Assembly (NCBI GenBank): GCA_944376125.1 | Contig: CALWBQ010000009.1 | Span: 1 to 64,000, forward strand | Direction: 5' to 3' | DNA: 64,000 nucleotides | DNA from: an uncultured Lachnospiraceae bacterium | GTDB taxonomy: Bacteria > Bacillota > Clostridia > Lachnospirales > Lachnospiraceae | Shown here: one piece after another, positions 1 to 8,554 of the stretch | Position numbering within the stretch: position 1 is the stretch's first letter | Layout of the letters: each line of letters starts with the position of its first letter | The notes under the pieces: model-generated | What the model was told of the DNA's origin: nothing | What the model saw: only the letters and a program-made list of their open reading frames with translations | Databases searched by the model: none | Translations under genes and position numbers: made by a program

Positions 1-1412
1 CGAAAGATTGACCGGGCAATTGACTGGAACTTTATTTACGATCTTGTAGAAGACAAGTATTGTGCAGATAACGGAAGGCCAAGCATGGATCCGGTGATGC
101 TGATCAAAATCCCTTTTATCCAGTATCTCTATGGGATTAAAAGTATGCGCCAGACGATAAAAGAAATCGAAGTAAATGTAGCTTATCGTTGGTTTCTCGG
201 TCTGGATATGCTGGATCCGGTTCCTCACTTTTCTACTTTTGGAAAAAACTATACCCGCCGTTTTAAGGATACGGATCTGTTTGAACAGATCTTTTCCCAT
301 ATCCTGGAACAATGCATGAAATTCCATCTGATAGATACCTCCACTGTGTTTGTAGATTCCACCCATGTAAAAGCCTGTGCGAACAGCAAAAAAATGAGAA
401 AGAGGATTGCATCTCAAGAAGCTCTGTGGTATGAAGAAGAGTTAAAGAAAGAAATCAATGAAGACCGTAAAAATCATGGGAAAAAACCTTTCAAAGAAAA
501 AAAGGATGATTCGAATACACCTCCCGCAGCGGGCGGCGGCACTTCTGGTGAAGGCGGTTCTTCAGATGAAATCCCGGGAGGAGCCAAGACGCAAAAATGC
601 AGTACTTCAGATCCGGAAAGCGGCTGGTTCCGAAAAGGCGAACATAAGCACGTTTTTGCATACAGCATAGAGACTGCATGTGACAAGCACGGGTGGATCT
701 TAGGCTATACGGTACATCCGGGGAATGAACATGACAGCAGGACATGGAAGCCTTTATATGACAAAGTAAAAGATCTGGATATGGAGATGATAGTATTGGA
801 TGCCGGATACAAGACTCCGGCAATTGCCAGAGAATTGATAAAAGACGGGATAGAGCCTTTGTTCCCGTATAAAAGCCCCATGACAAAAGATGGATTCTTC
901 AAGAAATATGAGTATGTCTATGATGAGCACTATGACTGCTATATCTGTCCGGCGGATCAGATCCTTACTTATCGGACAACAAACCGGGATGGTTACAAAG
1001 AATACAAGAGTGATAAAAATATCTGTAAAAACTGTCCTTATCTTTCGAAATGCACGGAAAGTAAAGAACATGAGAAAGTAATCACCCGGCATATCTGGGA
1101 AGAGTATCTGGAAACCAGTGAGGACATCCGTCATACTCTGGGGAATAAAGAAATTTACATGCTGAGAAAAGAGACTATTGAAAGATTGTTCGGAACTGCA
1201 AAAGAACAGCATGGATTTCGATACACACAATATATTGGCAACGCCCGGATGAATAGGAAAGCGGGCTGACCTTTGCGTGCATGAATCTGAAAAAGCTGGC
1301 AAAGATTCTGGATATAAGGGAAAGGCAGGACAAAAAATCAGGATTCTTTTTTATCCTTTATAAAAAAATATGGGAGTTTGTATTTTGGCAAAAAGAGTGG
1401 TGCTGGAGCTAA
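1..1412 (+). pseudogene. IS1182-family transposase, 5' end outside window, frameshifted near the C-terminus
   Basis: The frame is open from base 1, so the start lies outside the window. It encodes a DDE transposase of the IS1182 type, which cuts and moves its own element: conserved stretch YLYGIKSMRQTIKEIEVN, a variable low-complexity insert, then a DAGYKTPAIA acidic block and a Cys-rich part (CPADQ, CKNCPYLSKC). After ARMNRKAG the frame stops at 1267-1269, but the usual ending (LTFACMNLKKLAKILDIR) continues in another frame to a stop at 1410-1412. A small insertion/deletion has therefore broken the C-terminus. Inference: this copy probably no longer transposes by itself, although the lesion is late and only activity data could show this. 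Confidence 0.85.
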
Positions 1413-1460
1413 GCTCCAGCATCAACTTTGTCTACAGTCTGAGCAGCCGCAGCCGGCTGC
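1402..1460. repeat. Inverted repeats at the transposase end
   Basis: Two short hairpins follow or overlap the transposase stop: GCTGGAGCT/AGCTCCAGC (1402-1420) and GCAGCCG/CGGCTGC with loop CAGC (1443-1460). Such structures are common at IS ends and may stop read-through into neighbouring genes. The exact outer boundary of the element cannot be placed, because its other end is outside the window. Confidence 0.45.
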
Positions 1461-1579
1461 CCTTAATTACCCATTTGAAAACGCTTTTTTTCATACGCGT
1501 GACCCCGCGCCTGTTTCCACAGGGCAGAACCGTAGAGATTTTGACCGCCCTAGGGTCATAAAAACTTACAATAAGTAGG

Positions 1580-1607
1580 TTGAATTTCTCCTATTTTCGG
1601 ATATAAT
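1580..1607 (+). promoter_or_regulatory. Sigma-A promoter of phd-doc
   Basis: TTGAAT (1580-1585) and TATAAT (1602-1607) are separated by 16 bases and lie about 30 bases upstream of the phd start, with AGGAGG before the ATG. Phd proteins usually bind their own promoter, so autorepression is likely, though no clear operator palindrome is seen. Confidence 0.65.
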
Positions 1608-1637
1608 AAAAGTAACGAAAGCAAAGGAGGTTACCCT

Positions 1638-1880
1638 ATGAACATCAATACAAATAACCTTGTCTCTATTACGGAAGCGAACCAGAACTTCTCCAAGGTA
1701 GCACGTCTTGTAGATGAGAGTGGGACAGTTATCATATTAAAGAACAACGTGCCTCGTTACCTTGTCATGGAGTTCTCAGCAGCGGAACAGGAACAGATGG
1801 CTGCCGATGAGGATGTTATGGCAATTTCAAAGCGACTGATTGAGAAGAACCGTCAGGCTTATGAGGTACTCGCTAAATGA
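1638..1880 (+). CDS. phd: Phd/YefM-family antitoxin
   Basis: 80-residue antitoxin of a type II toxin-antitoxin pair. The N-terminal Phd fold is visible (SITEANQNFSKVARLVDESG, then VIILKNNVPRYLVM), which in this family binds DNA at the operon promoter. The C-terminal tail (about residues 55-80) is the part that normally wraps the Doc toxin. The start is set by AAAGGAGG nine bases upstream. The stop codon overlaps the doc start as ATGA, the usual translational coupling. It lies between an IS remnant and a decaying prophage, so it is probably mobile cargo. Confidence 0.9.
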   Translation: MNINTNNLVSITEANQNFSKVARLVDESGTVIILKNNVPRYLVMEFSAAEQEQMAADEDVMAISKRLIEKNRQAYEVLAK

Positions 1881-2254
1881 TAAGATTATCCAAATCACAA
1901 ATACTTCTTATCCATGACCAGCTCATCTTCGAAACAGGAGGCTCCTCCGGGCTGCGTGATGAAGGTATGCTTGATTCCGCATTGAGCGCCCCATTCCAGA
2001 CCTTCGGTGGAGAGGATGTGTATCCATCACTGCAGCAAAAAGCGGCAAGACTCTGCTTCGGCCTGGTTAAGAACCATCCATTCGTAGATGGGAACAAGCG
2101 AATCGGTGCACACGCGATGCTTGTGTTTCTTGCTCTCAACGGCATTGAACTGCAGCATACACAGTCAGAGTTTTCTGAAGTGATTCTTCAGCTTGCCGCT
2201 GGAGAGATTGAAGCATCAGACTTGCTGCGATGGATTCTTGAACACCAGAGTTAA
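1877..2254 (+). CDS. doc: Doc/Fic-family toxin
   Basis: 125-residue Doc toxin. The Fic-type motif HPFVDGNKRIGAHAM (about residues 71-85) carries the catalytic His and the Asn-Lys-Arg that bind phosphate. In Doc proteins this domain phosphorylates EF-Tu and arrests translation until Phd neutralises it. Length and the Gly-rich N-terminal segment fit the family. It overlaps phd by four bases and is followed directly by a strong terminator. No frameshift or missing key residue is seen, so the pair is probably functional, unlike the prophage genes next to it. Confidence 0.9.
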   Translation: MIRLSKSQILLIHDQLIFETGGSSGLRDEGMLDSALSAPFQTFGGEDVYPSLQQKAARLCFGLVKNHPFVDGNKRIGAHAMLVFLALNGIELQHTQSEFSEVILQLAAGEIEASDLLRWILEHQS

Positions 2255-2630
2255 AAGCCGTTCCTTTGTGGACGGCTTTTTCCCTGCCATCTGTCACCAC
2301 GATTCGCATGGATCTTAGAGTGACAGGAATGGCAGAGAGACATTAGACGTCTCTGTGGTCGCCACCCTCTGCCAGAGGCTTAATGTGATGCACCTGCTCC
2401 GCCTTGACGAGCCTGTCTTCTTGTTGGCACCGCTCACAAAGCGGGTGTGCATTCATGTAGCGGTTACGGATGCGTTTCCATGCCTGGCCATACTTACGCT
2501 TGGTTGCCGGATCCCTGTCATACTTTTCATATCTCTGGTTCTCCAATTTCTGATGCTTCTCACAAAACCTGCCGTCCGTCAGCCTGGGACAACCGGGCTA
2601 GGAGCAGGGACACTTTGGTTTTCTTGGCAT
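2251..2630 (-). pseudogene. Phage HNH endonuclease, nonsense mutation plus frameshift
   Basis: Remnant of the phage HNH endonuclease that usually sits just before the terminase genes and helps DNA packaging. Reading begins at an ATG (2628-2630) behind AAGGAGG as MPRKPKCPCS, then meets an in-frame TAG (2598-2600) where the family has Tyr before PGCPRLTDGRFCE. The core follows: CERC zinc pair and VHHIKPLAEGG (HH motif). The frame stops at about 2343-2345, while the missing ending (SLCHSCHSKIHANRGDRWQ, second zinc pair and final His) continues in another frame to 2251. With two independent lesions this is almost certainly dead. Confidence 0.85.
2253..2280 (+). terminator. Rho-independent terminator after doc
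   Basis: Perfect 9-bp stem AAAAGCCGT/ACGGCTTTT, ending in a T-run. It lies inside the C-terminal coding remnant of the convergent HNH gene, so the two transcripts share these bases. Confidence 0.8.
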
Positions 2631-2651
2631 CGCTTCGCCTCCTTGGGGCAT

Positions 2652-2693
2652 AAGAACAGCCCTCACAGGATCACTCCCATGAAGGCTGTTCTT
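2652..2693 (-). terminator. Hairpin between sigma-like and HNH genes
   Basis: Perfect 10-bp stem AAGAACAGCC/GGCTGTTCTT in the gap between the sigma-like gene and the HNH remnant. The T-run on the minus strand is weak, so it may be a terminator or a processing/stability hairpin. Confidence 0.55.
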
Positions 2694-2722
2694 TATTCTA
2701 CTTTTTCGCTATTGTAATGGTA

Positions 2723-3175
2723 TCACAGGACGGGTGTGTCATACTGTGCCAAACCGTGCCAACTTTCAATCAGAAACAGAAAATGCTGCAAAGCGGAGCC
2801 GTGTATGCGGTGTACCGTGCGAAGCGAAACGTTCAGCATCCGTGATATCTCCTCCCAAGAGCAGTTGTCCAGGTAACGGTAACGGAGTACCAGCTGTTCC
2901 CCACGGCTGGCAGGCCTGTCGATTGCCGCGTTGATGGTTTCCTTGAGACACACCAGAAACGCCACCTTTTCTGCTACATCCCTCTGGATTGCATCGATTT
3001 TCTCAAGGCACTGGACAAAAGGGACATCTGTCGGCTTGTTTGGATTGTAGTGAGGCTTAAAATTACTGCCTGAGACGCTGCTCGATAAATCTCTCCAGTA
3101 GTCAATCTCACGCAGGCGGCAGTTTATAAGAGCATCCAGGTGCCGCGCCTGATTCAGATATTCCTTGGCAGTCGT
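2723..3175 (-). CDS. Phage sigma-70-like regulator with apparent ACG start
   Basis: Small sigma-factor-like protein from the prophage early module. The C-terminal part holds a region-4-like helix-turn-helix (EQLVLRYRYLDNCSWEEISR followed by MLNVSLRTVHRIHGSALQHF) that would contact a promoter and switch on late genes. The N-terminal part is the helical domain seen in phage homologues. Homologues begin MTAKEYL. Here a good GGAGG is followed by ACG (3173-3175) and then TAKEYLNQARHLDALI, so the ATG seems mutated to ACG. The frame stays open upstream to an ATG at 3244, but that start lies inside the neighbouring gene. Expression is therefore doubtful. Confidence 0.6.
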   Translation of the reverse strand, partial: TTAKEYLNQARHLDALINCRLREIDYWRDLSSSVSGSNFKPHYNPNKPTDVPFVQCLEKIDAIQRDVAEKVAFLVCLKETINAAIDRPASRGEQLVLRYRYLDNCSWEEISRMLNVSLRTVHRIHGSALQHFLFLIESWHGLAQYDTPVL

Positions 3176-3435
3176 GCGTCCACCTCCTTCTGCAGGGAGC
3201 GGATTGGCATCTCGCCATTCACATCTGTGAGTGCCGAGTACCACTGCGAACGGAAGAACCGCTCGATTTCGGCTTTATCAGCCTGTGCCGTCTTGTTCCG
3301 GGAGTTTGCTTTCAGGCTTTTCAGTGCCATGCGGTAATCCTTCACAGCCTGCTGGATGATGGCGTTCGCAAGATGATATAAATCGTGATATCGCTCATAT
3401 TCGTACCTCCGAAATTTTGATCCTCGGATTGGCAC
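3154..3435 (-). CDS. Small prophage early protein, unknown function
   Basis: 93-residue frame, charged and helical, with the stretch YHDLYHLANAIIQQAVKDYR that I associate with small proteins upstream of the sigma-like gene in clostridial prophages. No catalytic motif is visible. The best ribosome site (CGGAGGTACGAAT followed by ATG AGC) is out of frame with this protein, while the in-frame ATG at 3435 has no good site. This suggests a small frameshift near the N-terminus, as in several neighbours. It overlaps the start of the sigma-like gene. Confidence 0.5.
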   Translation of the reverse strand: MPIRGSKFRRYEYERYHDLYHLANAIIQQAVKDYRMALKSLKANSRNKTAQADKAEIERFFRSQWYSALTDVNGEMPIRSLQKEVDARLPRNI

Positions 3436-3453
3436 GGATTTTCTTAGATTGTC

Positions 3454-4802
3454 TCAGATTTTCAAGTCTGCTTTCACTGCGTCGATCAGCGCCGTCTGGG
3501 TATGCTCTTTTTGGGAGAGGGCTTTCATGATGCGTTCGTCAATGGTTCCCTTTGTGACAATGTTGCTGTACCACCACAGTTTCAGAAGTCTGCCCCTGCC
3601 GCCAGAGCCGCGCTACGGTCTGCTGATAAAGCTCCAGGCTCCAGGTCAGTCGAGCCGCCGCTCTGGAGATTCAGCCCATGTCCCGCCGATGCCGGATGGA
3701 TCAGCGCCACCGGAAACTCGCCATTGTTCCATCTGCGGATACTGGCGGCATCATCCAGCCGGGAGAACGGGATATGTAGCTTTTGCAGCCTTTCTGAAAT
3801 ACGGGTCAGATCATGCTTGAACCAGTAAGTCACCAGAAGCGGTTTGCCGTTTGCGGCTTCGATGATGTCCTCCAAAGCGTCCAGCTTGCGGTCATGGATG
3901 CAGATTACTTTGCCATCGTCATCATAGATCGCGCCGTTCGCCATCTGGGATAGCTTTCCGGAGAGAGATGCGGCATTGACGGCGGTGATCTCAGTATCAC
4001 CCAGCGACAGCACCAGCTCCTGTTTCAAGTCCGTGTATTTTTTCTGCTCATCCTCGGAAAACTGAACCGAGTATTCGCTGCTGACCAGTTCCGGCATTTG
4101 CAGGTGGTCGGAAGACTTCATGGAGATGGTGATATCCGAAATCTGCCGGTAGATGGCATCCTCCGCATAGGGTAGAGGCTTGTAAGAGTAGATGACCTGG
4201 CCGTTTCGCTTATCAGGTGTAAAATAATCAGTGCGATACTTGGTGATGAACCGTCCAAGCCGCTGTCCCATGTCCAGGATGCGGAACTCAGCCCACAGAT
4301 CCATCAGACCGTTGGATGCGGGAGTGCCGGTCAGCCCAACAATGCGGCTCACCTTGGGTCTGACCTTTAACAGTGACTTGAACCGCTTTGTCTGGTGATT
4401 CTTGAAAGAAGACAGCTCATCGATCACCACCATATCGAAGTCAAAGGGAATGCCACTCTCATCAATGAGCCATTGGACGTTTTCCCGGTTGATGATGTAG
4501 ATATCGGCCCGTCTCATCAACGCCGCCCGACACTGGGCTTCCGTTCCGACAGCCACGGAGCAGATGAGGCTCTGTAGATGATCCAACTTATCTGTCTCAG
4601 CCGTCCATGTGTCTCGCGCCACACGCAAGGGTACGATGACCAACACTTTATGGACCTCAAAGCTGTCAAACACCAGGTTTCCTATAGCTGTAAGCGTTAT
4701 GCTGGTTTTCCCAAGACCACAGTCCAGGAAGATAACGGCTGCGGGGTGTGTCTCAATGTAATTCACCGCATATTTCTGATATTCATGAGGTTCGTATCTC
4801 AT
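3454..4802 (-). pseudogene. SNF2/DEAD-type phage helicase, C-terminus frameshifted twice
   Basis: Superfamily 2 helicase of the prophage replication module. It starts at MRYEPHEYQ behind GGAGGGA. Walker A DCGLGKT lies at about residues 27-33, then a DE box (VVIDELSSFKN), LTGTPASNG, and a helicase C domain ending HPASAGHGLNLQSGG. After GGST the sequence normally expected (VWF.LTWSLELYQQTVARLWRQGQ) is partly deleted and continues in a second frame. A third frame restores IVTKGTIDERIMKAL up to a stop at 3454-3456. Motif VI (Q..AR..R.GQ) is therefore out of frame, so the enzyme should be inactive. It overlaps the VRR-NUC remnant by 20 bases. Confidence 0.85.
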
Positions 4803-5064
4803 CTGGTATCCCTCCAATCTGCTCCGTATCGTTCAGCACATGCACCAGAAATCCCAGCCGCTGCAAAAGCCTGTGGCGGGAAAGCTGCAGCGGCCTCGGC
4901 TTTTCTCCCGGAGCTTTGACTTCAACAAAGTCTATCCGTCCATTCGGCAACAGCACCATGCGGTCCGGCATACCGTCAAAACCGGGAGAGACGAGCTTGG
5001 GGCAGATGCCGCCGGCTTATTTGACTGTCAGTCTCAACTTCTTTTCAATATCTTTTTCTCTCAT
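4783..5064 (-). pseudogene. VRR-NUC nuclease with internal stop codon
   Basis: Remnant of a VRR-NUC domain protein (PD-(D/E)xK fold, Holliday-junction-type nuclease) that accompanies phage helicases. It begins MREKDIEKKLRLTVK, then an in-frame TAA (5017-5019) replaces what is normally a Lys. The frame continues with AGGICPKLVSPGFDGMPDRM, where G-MPDR is the family motif, and IDFVEVKAPGEKPRPLQ, holding the catalytic E-x-K. An internal ATG at 4971 would give only the second half, which lacks the N-terminal helix. A single base change (AAA to TAA) would explain the damage. Confidence 0.85.
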
Positions 5065-5600
5065 GGGCGTATCCTTTCTATGGGGTCGGCTAATTCAAAA
5101 GCGGCGTAGGCGGCGGAGACAAAATTGTCGAGAGGTTTGCCCTTGTAGCTCCAGACGGTTCTGCCATCTACATAAACGCTGTAGTGATTGCCGTCCTTGT
5201 TGTTAATGAACACCTTTCTGCCCTGGTAAGTCAATTGATAGTTTCCATGCCAGTTCTTTCGCCATTGACGGTGGGGAAAGTTACGTTTCCGTTTGGCGCG
5301 GTTTTTCATGAGCCGCTCACGCTCTCTGGCGGCGAGAACATCGCCCTCCATAATCCCGGCGCAGATACAGCCGACTGCAACCGGTTCAAAATACTCGTCA
5401 TGCTGCATCACATGAACAAATCGTACTTGCGCACAATTGCAGAGTTCACAAGTGAACAGTTCGATATTATCAGAATCCTCCTCTTCATCGGTCACATCGT
5501 AAATATAGTCACAATGCCAGCCGGAGAGGGGCGCTCCCCATTCCTGAAGCCGCTTCTGACACCTGCGAACATATGAGCTGTCTATTTCATACATTGACAT
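5061..5600 (-). CDS. Prophage early protein with Cys-rich motif
   Basis: 179-residue protein that seems intact. It starts behind GGAGGT eight bases upstream. A Cys-rich segment (CELCNCAQVRFVHVM, then VGCICAG, about residues 50-80) looks like a metal site. A very basic stretch (RLMKNRAKRKRNFPHRQWRK) follows and may bind nucleic acid. The C-terminal third is aromatic with no motif that I know. Homologues recur in clostridial prophages between VapE and VRR-NUC, but I know no assigned function. Its stop codon region overlaps the VRR-NUC start. Confidence 0.7.
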   Translation of the reverse strand: MSMYEIDSSYVRRCQKRLQEWGAPLSGWHCDYIYDVTDEEEDSDNIELFTCELCNCAQVRFVHVMQHDEYFEPVAVGCICAGIMEGDVLAARERERLMKNRAKRKRNFPHRQWRKNWHGNYQLTYQGRKVFINNKDGNHYSVYVDGRTVWSYKGKPLDNFVSAAYAAFELADPIERIRP

Positions 5601-5841
5601 TTTGATTTACCTCCGTGTTCTTAAAAACCTGAAAATTCTTACGCGCGTGTGTATGCACGATTTACGGGTTCTGTACAGTCTTTTTTATACATTCCAATTT
5701 ATATGCTTTTTTAGGAACAGAGCCTATTAAGAAGCCTTGCGGCGGCACATTCGGTGTGTTCCTGACAGCGTTCCCAGAGTCTCCCCTGGGAACACCGCCT
5801 GATATCGGGAACTGTTCCTAATTCGATCCGTGCCCGAAAAA

Positions 5842-6336
5842 TCAGTCAGGAACATCGCCGGGAACAAAAACGAATTGCGGCCCGTAGAGCTTGACGCGCT
5901 CCTTTTTCTCCATGCGCACCCAGCCGAGCTTGGTGAGCATGGCTGTGAGGTTATTGGATTCGGCGCGACCGAGGCTGCCTTGGTCTTTGTCGAAAAGCTC
6001 ACACCAGATCTCCATGTTGCAGACACGAGTTCTGCGTACTGTACCCACACGGCCGATATTATTTACTCCGGCGAAGAAGGAGCGGCGGTCGAACAGATCC
6101 ATGCCGTCCCAATTCTCTGGGAGCAGGGTTTCCAGATACTCGCGCACCAGCTCTTCGCGCTCATCGGACTCCAGCGCTTCCCGTTATTCGCTCTTCGCCA
6201 GCGTCTCCAGGTCGGGAGCCAGATGCAGCTTTTCACCTTTCTCCACAAGCACTAGTACCTCTGTCCAGATCTGGCTGATATCCTCGCTGGTAAGTTCCCA
6301 GGCGTGCTTTGCGCCGCCGCCCTGGGGCTTGGTTGC
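5842..6336 (-). pseudogene. Virulence-associated protein E (VapE), C-terminal fragment with stop
   Basis: Only the last quarter of a VapE-type phage primase/helicase is present. WELTSEDISQIWTEVLVLVE leads to an in-frame TAA (6184-6186, where homologues have Gln before REA), then LVREYLETLLPENWD, a VGTVRRTRVCNMEIWCELF segment typical of the VapE end, and LYGPQFVFVP. The P-loop ATPase domain and the DNA polymerase gene usually found upstream are both missing. The fragment follows directly, in the same frame, on the small membrane-protein gene, which marks the likely deletion junction at about 6336. Confidence 0.8.
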
Positions 6337-6522
6337 TTATTTCTCCAGCAGCTTCATGCGGCTTCCGTGGTACTCCGCGTCACGGACCGCCTGTTTACGC
6401 TCACGCTTTTCGCGCTTGCGGTCGTAAATGAAGGATTGCACGGCGGTAATCAGGAAAACCACGCTGAAACACAGCCAGATCACAAGAAGAGTGAGGAGAA
6501 GGATTGTCTGAATTGTCGTCAT
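6337..6522 (-). CDS. Small single-span membrane protein of the prophage module
   Basis: 61-residue protein with a strong N-terminal membrane helix (about residues 5-28, LLLTLLVIWLCFSVVFLITA), followed by a short very basic tail (YDRKREKRERKQAVRDAEYH). A good GGGAGG lies upstream of the ATG. Similar small membrane proteins stand between DUF2815 and DNA polymerase in clostridial prophages. The function is unknown. The stop codon lies exactly at the edge of the VapE fragment. Confidence 0.6.
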   Translation of the reverse strand: MTTIQTILLLTLLVIWLCFSVVFLITAVQSFIYDRKREKRERKQAVRDAEYHGSRMKLLEK

Positions 6523-6542
6523 TGTGTTTTACCTCCCTTGTC

Positions 6543-7118
6543 TTAACCGAGGAAATCCTCGTCGTCATCGGTTGCAAAGTCGGCTTCGGCGCTGGCCTTG
6601 CCGCCCAAGGGTTCGCCGAGACGGATGAGCTGCAGATTGTTCAGGCCGCAGGCGATACCCTTGTTTCCGTTGCTGTTGAAAGCGTACAGGTTGATGGACG
6701 CCCTGCCGTACACGCCGGAATACACCTCGGAGCGGGTCAGAACGGGATTGCGGTCTGCATCCACGATGCCGGGAGCGGTGGCAGAGTTTGCGTTGATGAA
6801 GTAAGCATTGGCGTAGGCGGGATCGTCGGGCCTTTCGATGTCGCTATCTCTCAGCGGGGTCTTGATTGCGGAGAGAGGAGGAACGCTGCGGCTGTTGCCC
6901 TTCAGCTTGGCCTGTTCCTCCTGGTAAGCCGCTTCAATGGCGGCCTTGATTTTTGCCACCGTCTTGGTGTCGGACTTCGGGATGATCAGCGACACCGAGT
7001 ACTTCGGCGTGCCGCCATTAATAGATTTAGGCTCCCAGACGTTGGCGTAAGACCAGCGGGTGTCGGGACCAGTGATGACCTTCATAGGGTTGTTGACTCT
7101 GTTTGTGTTGTTAGACAT
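6543..7118 (-). CDS. DUF2815 prophage protein (ssDNA-binding-like)
   Basis: 191-residue DUF2815 protein. The start MSNNTNRVNNPMKVITG is chosen because GGAGG lies nine bases upstream; the frame is open further upstream but only through the DUF2800 gene. Recognisable family parts are RWSYANVWEPKSINGGTPKY, SVSLIIPKSD and YFINANSATAPG, with an acidic tail (EADFATDDDEDFLG) resembling tails of single-stranded-DNA-binding proteins. In clostridial phages it accompanies DUF2800 and DNA polymerase, so a role in replication or recombination is inferred. The frame is intact. Confidence 0.8.
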   Translation of the reverse strand: MSNNTNRVNNPMKVITGPDTRWSYANVWEPKSINGGTPKYSVSLIIPKSDTKTVAKIKAAIEAAYQEEQAKLKGNSRSVPPLSAIKTPLRDSDIERPDDPAYANAYFINANSATAPGIVDADRNPVLTRSEVYSGVYGRASINLYAFNSNGNKGIACGLNNLQLIRLGEPLGGKASAEADFATDDDEDFLG

Positions 7119-7119
7119 A

Positions 7120-8247
7120 TTACATTTCCTCCATAAAATCATTTTTTGCGGTATTCCACTCGGGCCGTTTATCGCTCGACCGCACGAGCGTCGGCCTGCC
7201 TTGCGGCTTTTCAATGTAGGGTGCGAGAAGCTCCTCAAAGCGGGATTTGCCCAGCAGCTTCTGCATGGCGGTGATGCCGAGGAGTTTCTTCTCATAGGGG
7301 TGGAAGCCTGCGCCCTCAATGGCTGCGGCTACAGCGGCTTCGCTGGTGTACCTGCGGTTGGAGCGGCCCTCGACCAGCTTCCAGCCGGGGAACGCCGTGC
7401 CGCTGACTGCCTGCTGGAGTGCATATTCCTTTACATCCGCAGCCCAGGCGGTAAGAGCGTCCACCTTGTCCAGAATGCTGGCGAGCGCCTCATCACTCAG
7501 GAGAGGCGGCGCCTCAAAGGCGTGCCGGGCAAGTGTGAGATTCGCTTCGGCTGGTTCCCAGCATTCGGCCTTGGCTTTGCAGAACCGGCACCATTCGCCG
7601 CAGTGAAAATCGCCGCCGCCCTCGTATGCTAGCTTTGCCTTATAGGTCAGGTCGTTCTGCGCCCATTCAAGCAGACCATCCTTTTCCATAACGCAGACGC
7701 TGATATTGGATTTCCTGGGCTGGTAGATGGTCATGCGGATGGAGTCGATGTCGTAGATGCCGTCAAAGATCTCCAGAGCGCCGAGGGCATACAGCATCAT
7801 CTGCGGATTATCCACGGCGCTGACCTCCACGCCTTTTCCGTGCTTATAGTCCACGATGTTCAGCTCACCGTCAGCGATGACGATGCAGTCGGCGGTGCCG
7901 AAGCCGTCCTGCACCCAGCGTGAGAAATCCCCCCGCTGCTCGACCAGGATGACCGGGTCGGCACAGGTCTGCTTTGCGGTCTCCAGAAGCTCCAATACAT
8001 AGGCGGCATATCCGGCGGCGCAGTCCACCATTTCCTCGTTGTACCAGGTGAGGTTCTCGATGGGATCGTCCGCCGGAATCCCCAGAGCCTGCTTCAGCCG
8101 AAACTCACAGAGCTCATGAGCGTCCGTCCCCTCGGCGGCGTAATCGCCGCCTTTGTCCTCGTAGGCTTCGCACAGCCTTGCAGAGGGCGGGCAGTTGAGC
8201 CATCGTTCGGAAGAAGAAGCGGATAAGACTGCGTGCTTAACTGCCAT
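7120..8247 (-). CDS. DUF2800 protein, Cas4/RecB-like phage nuclease
   Basis: 375-residue DUF2800 protein, full length. The N-terminal ASSSERWLNCPPSARLCEAY and the central VDYKHGKGV (catalytic D...x-Y-K of the RecB/PD-(D/E)xK fold) are present. Cysteines at the C-terminal side (HCGEWCRFCKAKAEC) fit a Cas4-like iron-sulfur site. It is probably a 5'-3' exonuclease in phage recombination, working with DUF2815. It overlaps the upstream gene by 11 bases and ends one base before the DUF2815 start, indicating one operon. It is one of the few undamaged genes of this module. Confidence 0.85.
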   Translation of the reverse strand: MAVKHAVLSASSSERWLNCPPSARLCEAYEDKGGDYAAEGTDAHELCEFRLKQALGIPADDPIENLTWYNEEMVDCAAGYAAYVLELLETAKQTCADPVILVEQRGDFSRWVQDGFGTADCIVIADGELNIVDYKHGKGVEVSAVDNPQMMLYALGALEIFDGIYDIDSIRMTIYQPRKSNISVCVMEKDGLLEWAQNDLTYKAKLAYEGGGDFHCGEWCRFCKAKAECWEPAEANLTLARHAFEAPPLLSDEALASILDKVDALTAWAADVKEYALQQAVSGTAFPGWKLVEGRSNRRYTSEAAVAAAIEGAGFHPYEKKLLGITAMQKLLGKSRFEELLAPYIEKPQGRPTLVRSSDKRPEWNTAKNDFMEEM

Positions 8248-8554
8248 TCGTCAGCACCTCCGCTTCGGCGAGTAATTCCTTATAGTGTGTGGGGTCAATC
8301 TGCGACAGCTTGGATGCGCCGTACTTTTGAAGCAGGGCGCGGATCTCGGCGGTGTGTCCCTGGCGGGACTTGTCTGCAAGGACGGCTCTGACCTGCTCCA
8401 GCGTCAGTTCCGGTTCAGAAGGAGAAATGGGAGCATCCTCTGTCTGCGGCTCTCCACTGAACATCTTCGTCAGCCAGTCAGCGGCATCCGAAATAGCAGC
8501 GGCAGCACTGCGGAGATCTTCGATGGTCTGTGCCATATCGCTCATTCTGCTCAT
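8237..8554 (-). CDS. Prophage early protein, unknown function
   Basis: 105-residue protein starting MSRMSDMAQTIEDLRSAAAA behind AAGGAGG. The N-terminal helix is followed by an acidic linker and the segment LTLEQVRAVLADKSRQGHTAEIRALLQKYG, which resembles small helical domains of phage replication accessory proteins. Homologues commonly stand directly before DUF2800 in clostridial prophages and are sometimes labelled rRNA biogenesis protein by automated annotation, a label I would not trust. It overlaps DUF2800, so it is co-translated. Confidence 0.7.
   Translation of the reverse strand: MSRMSDMAQTIEDLRSAAAAISDAADWLTKMFSGEPQTEDAPISPSEPELTLEQVRAVLADKSRQGHTAEIRALLQKYGASKLSQIDPTHYKELLAEAEVLTNGS

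Noticed and set aside
1370..1578. Short plus-strand frames behind the transposase
   Set aside because: They cover the inverted repeats and the IS end; the only meaningful reading is the frame-shifted transposase C-terminus up to 1412.
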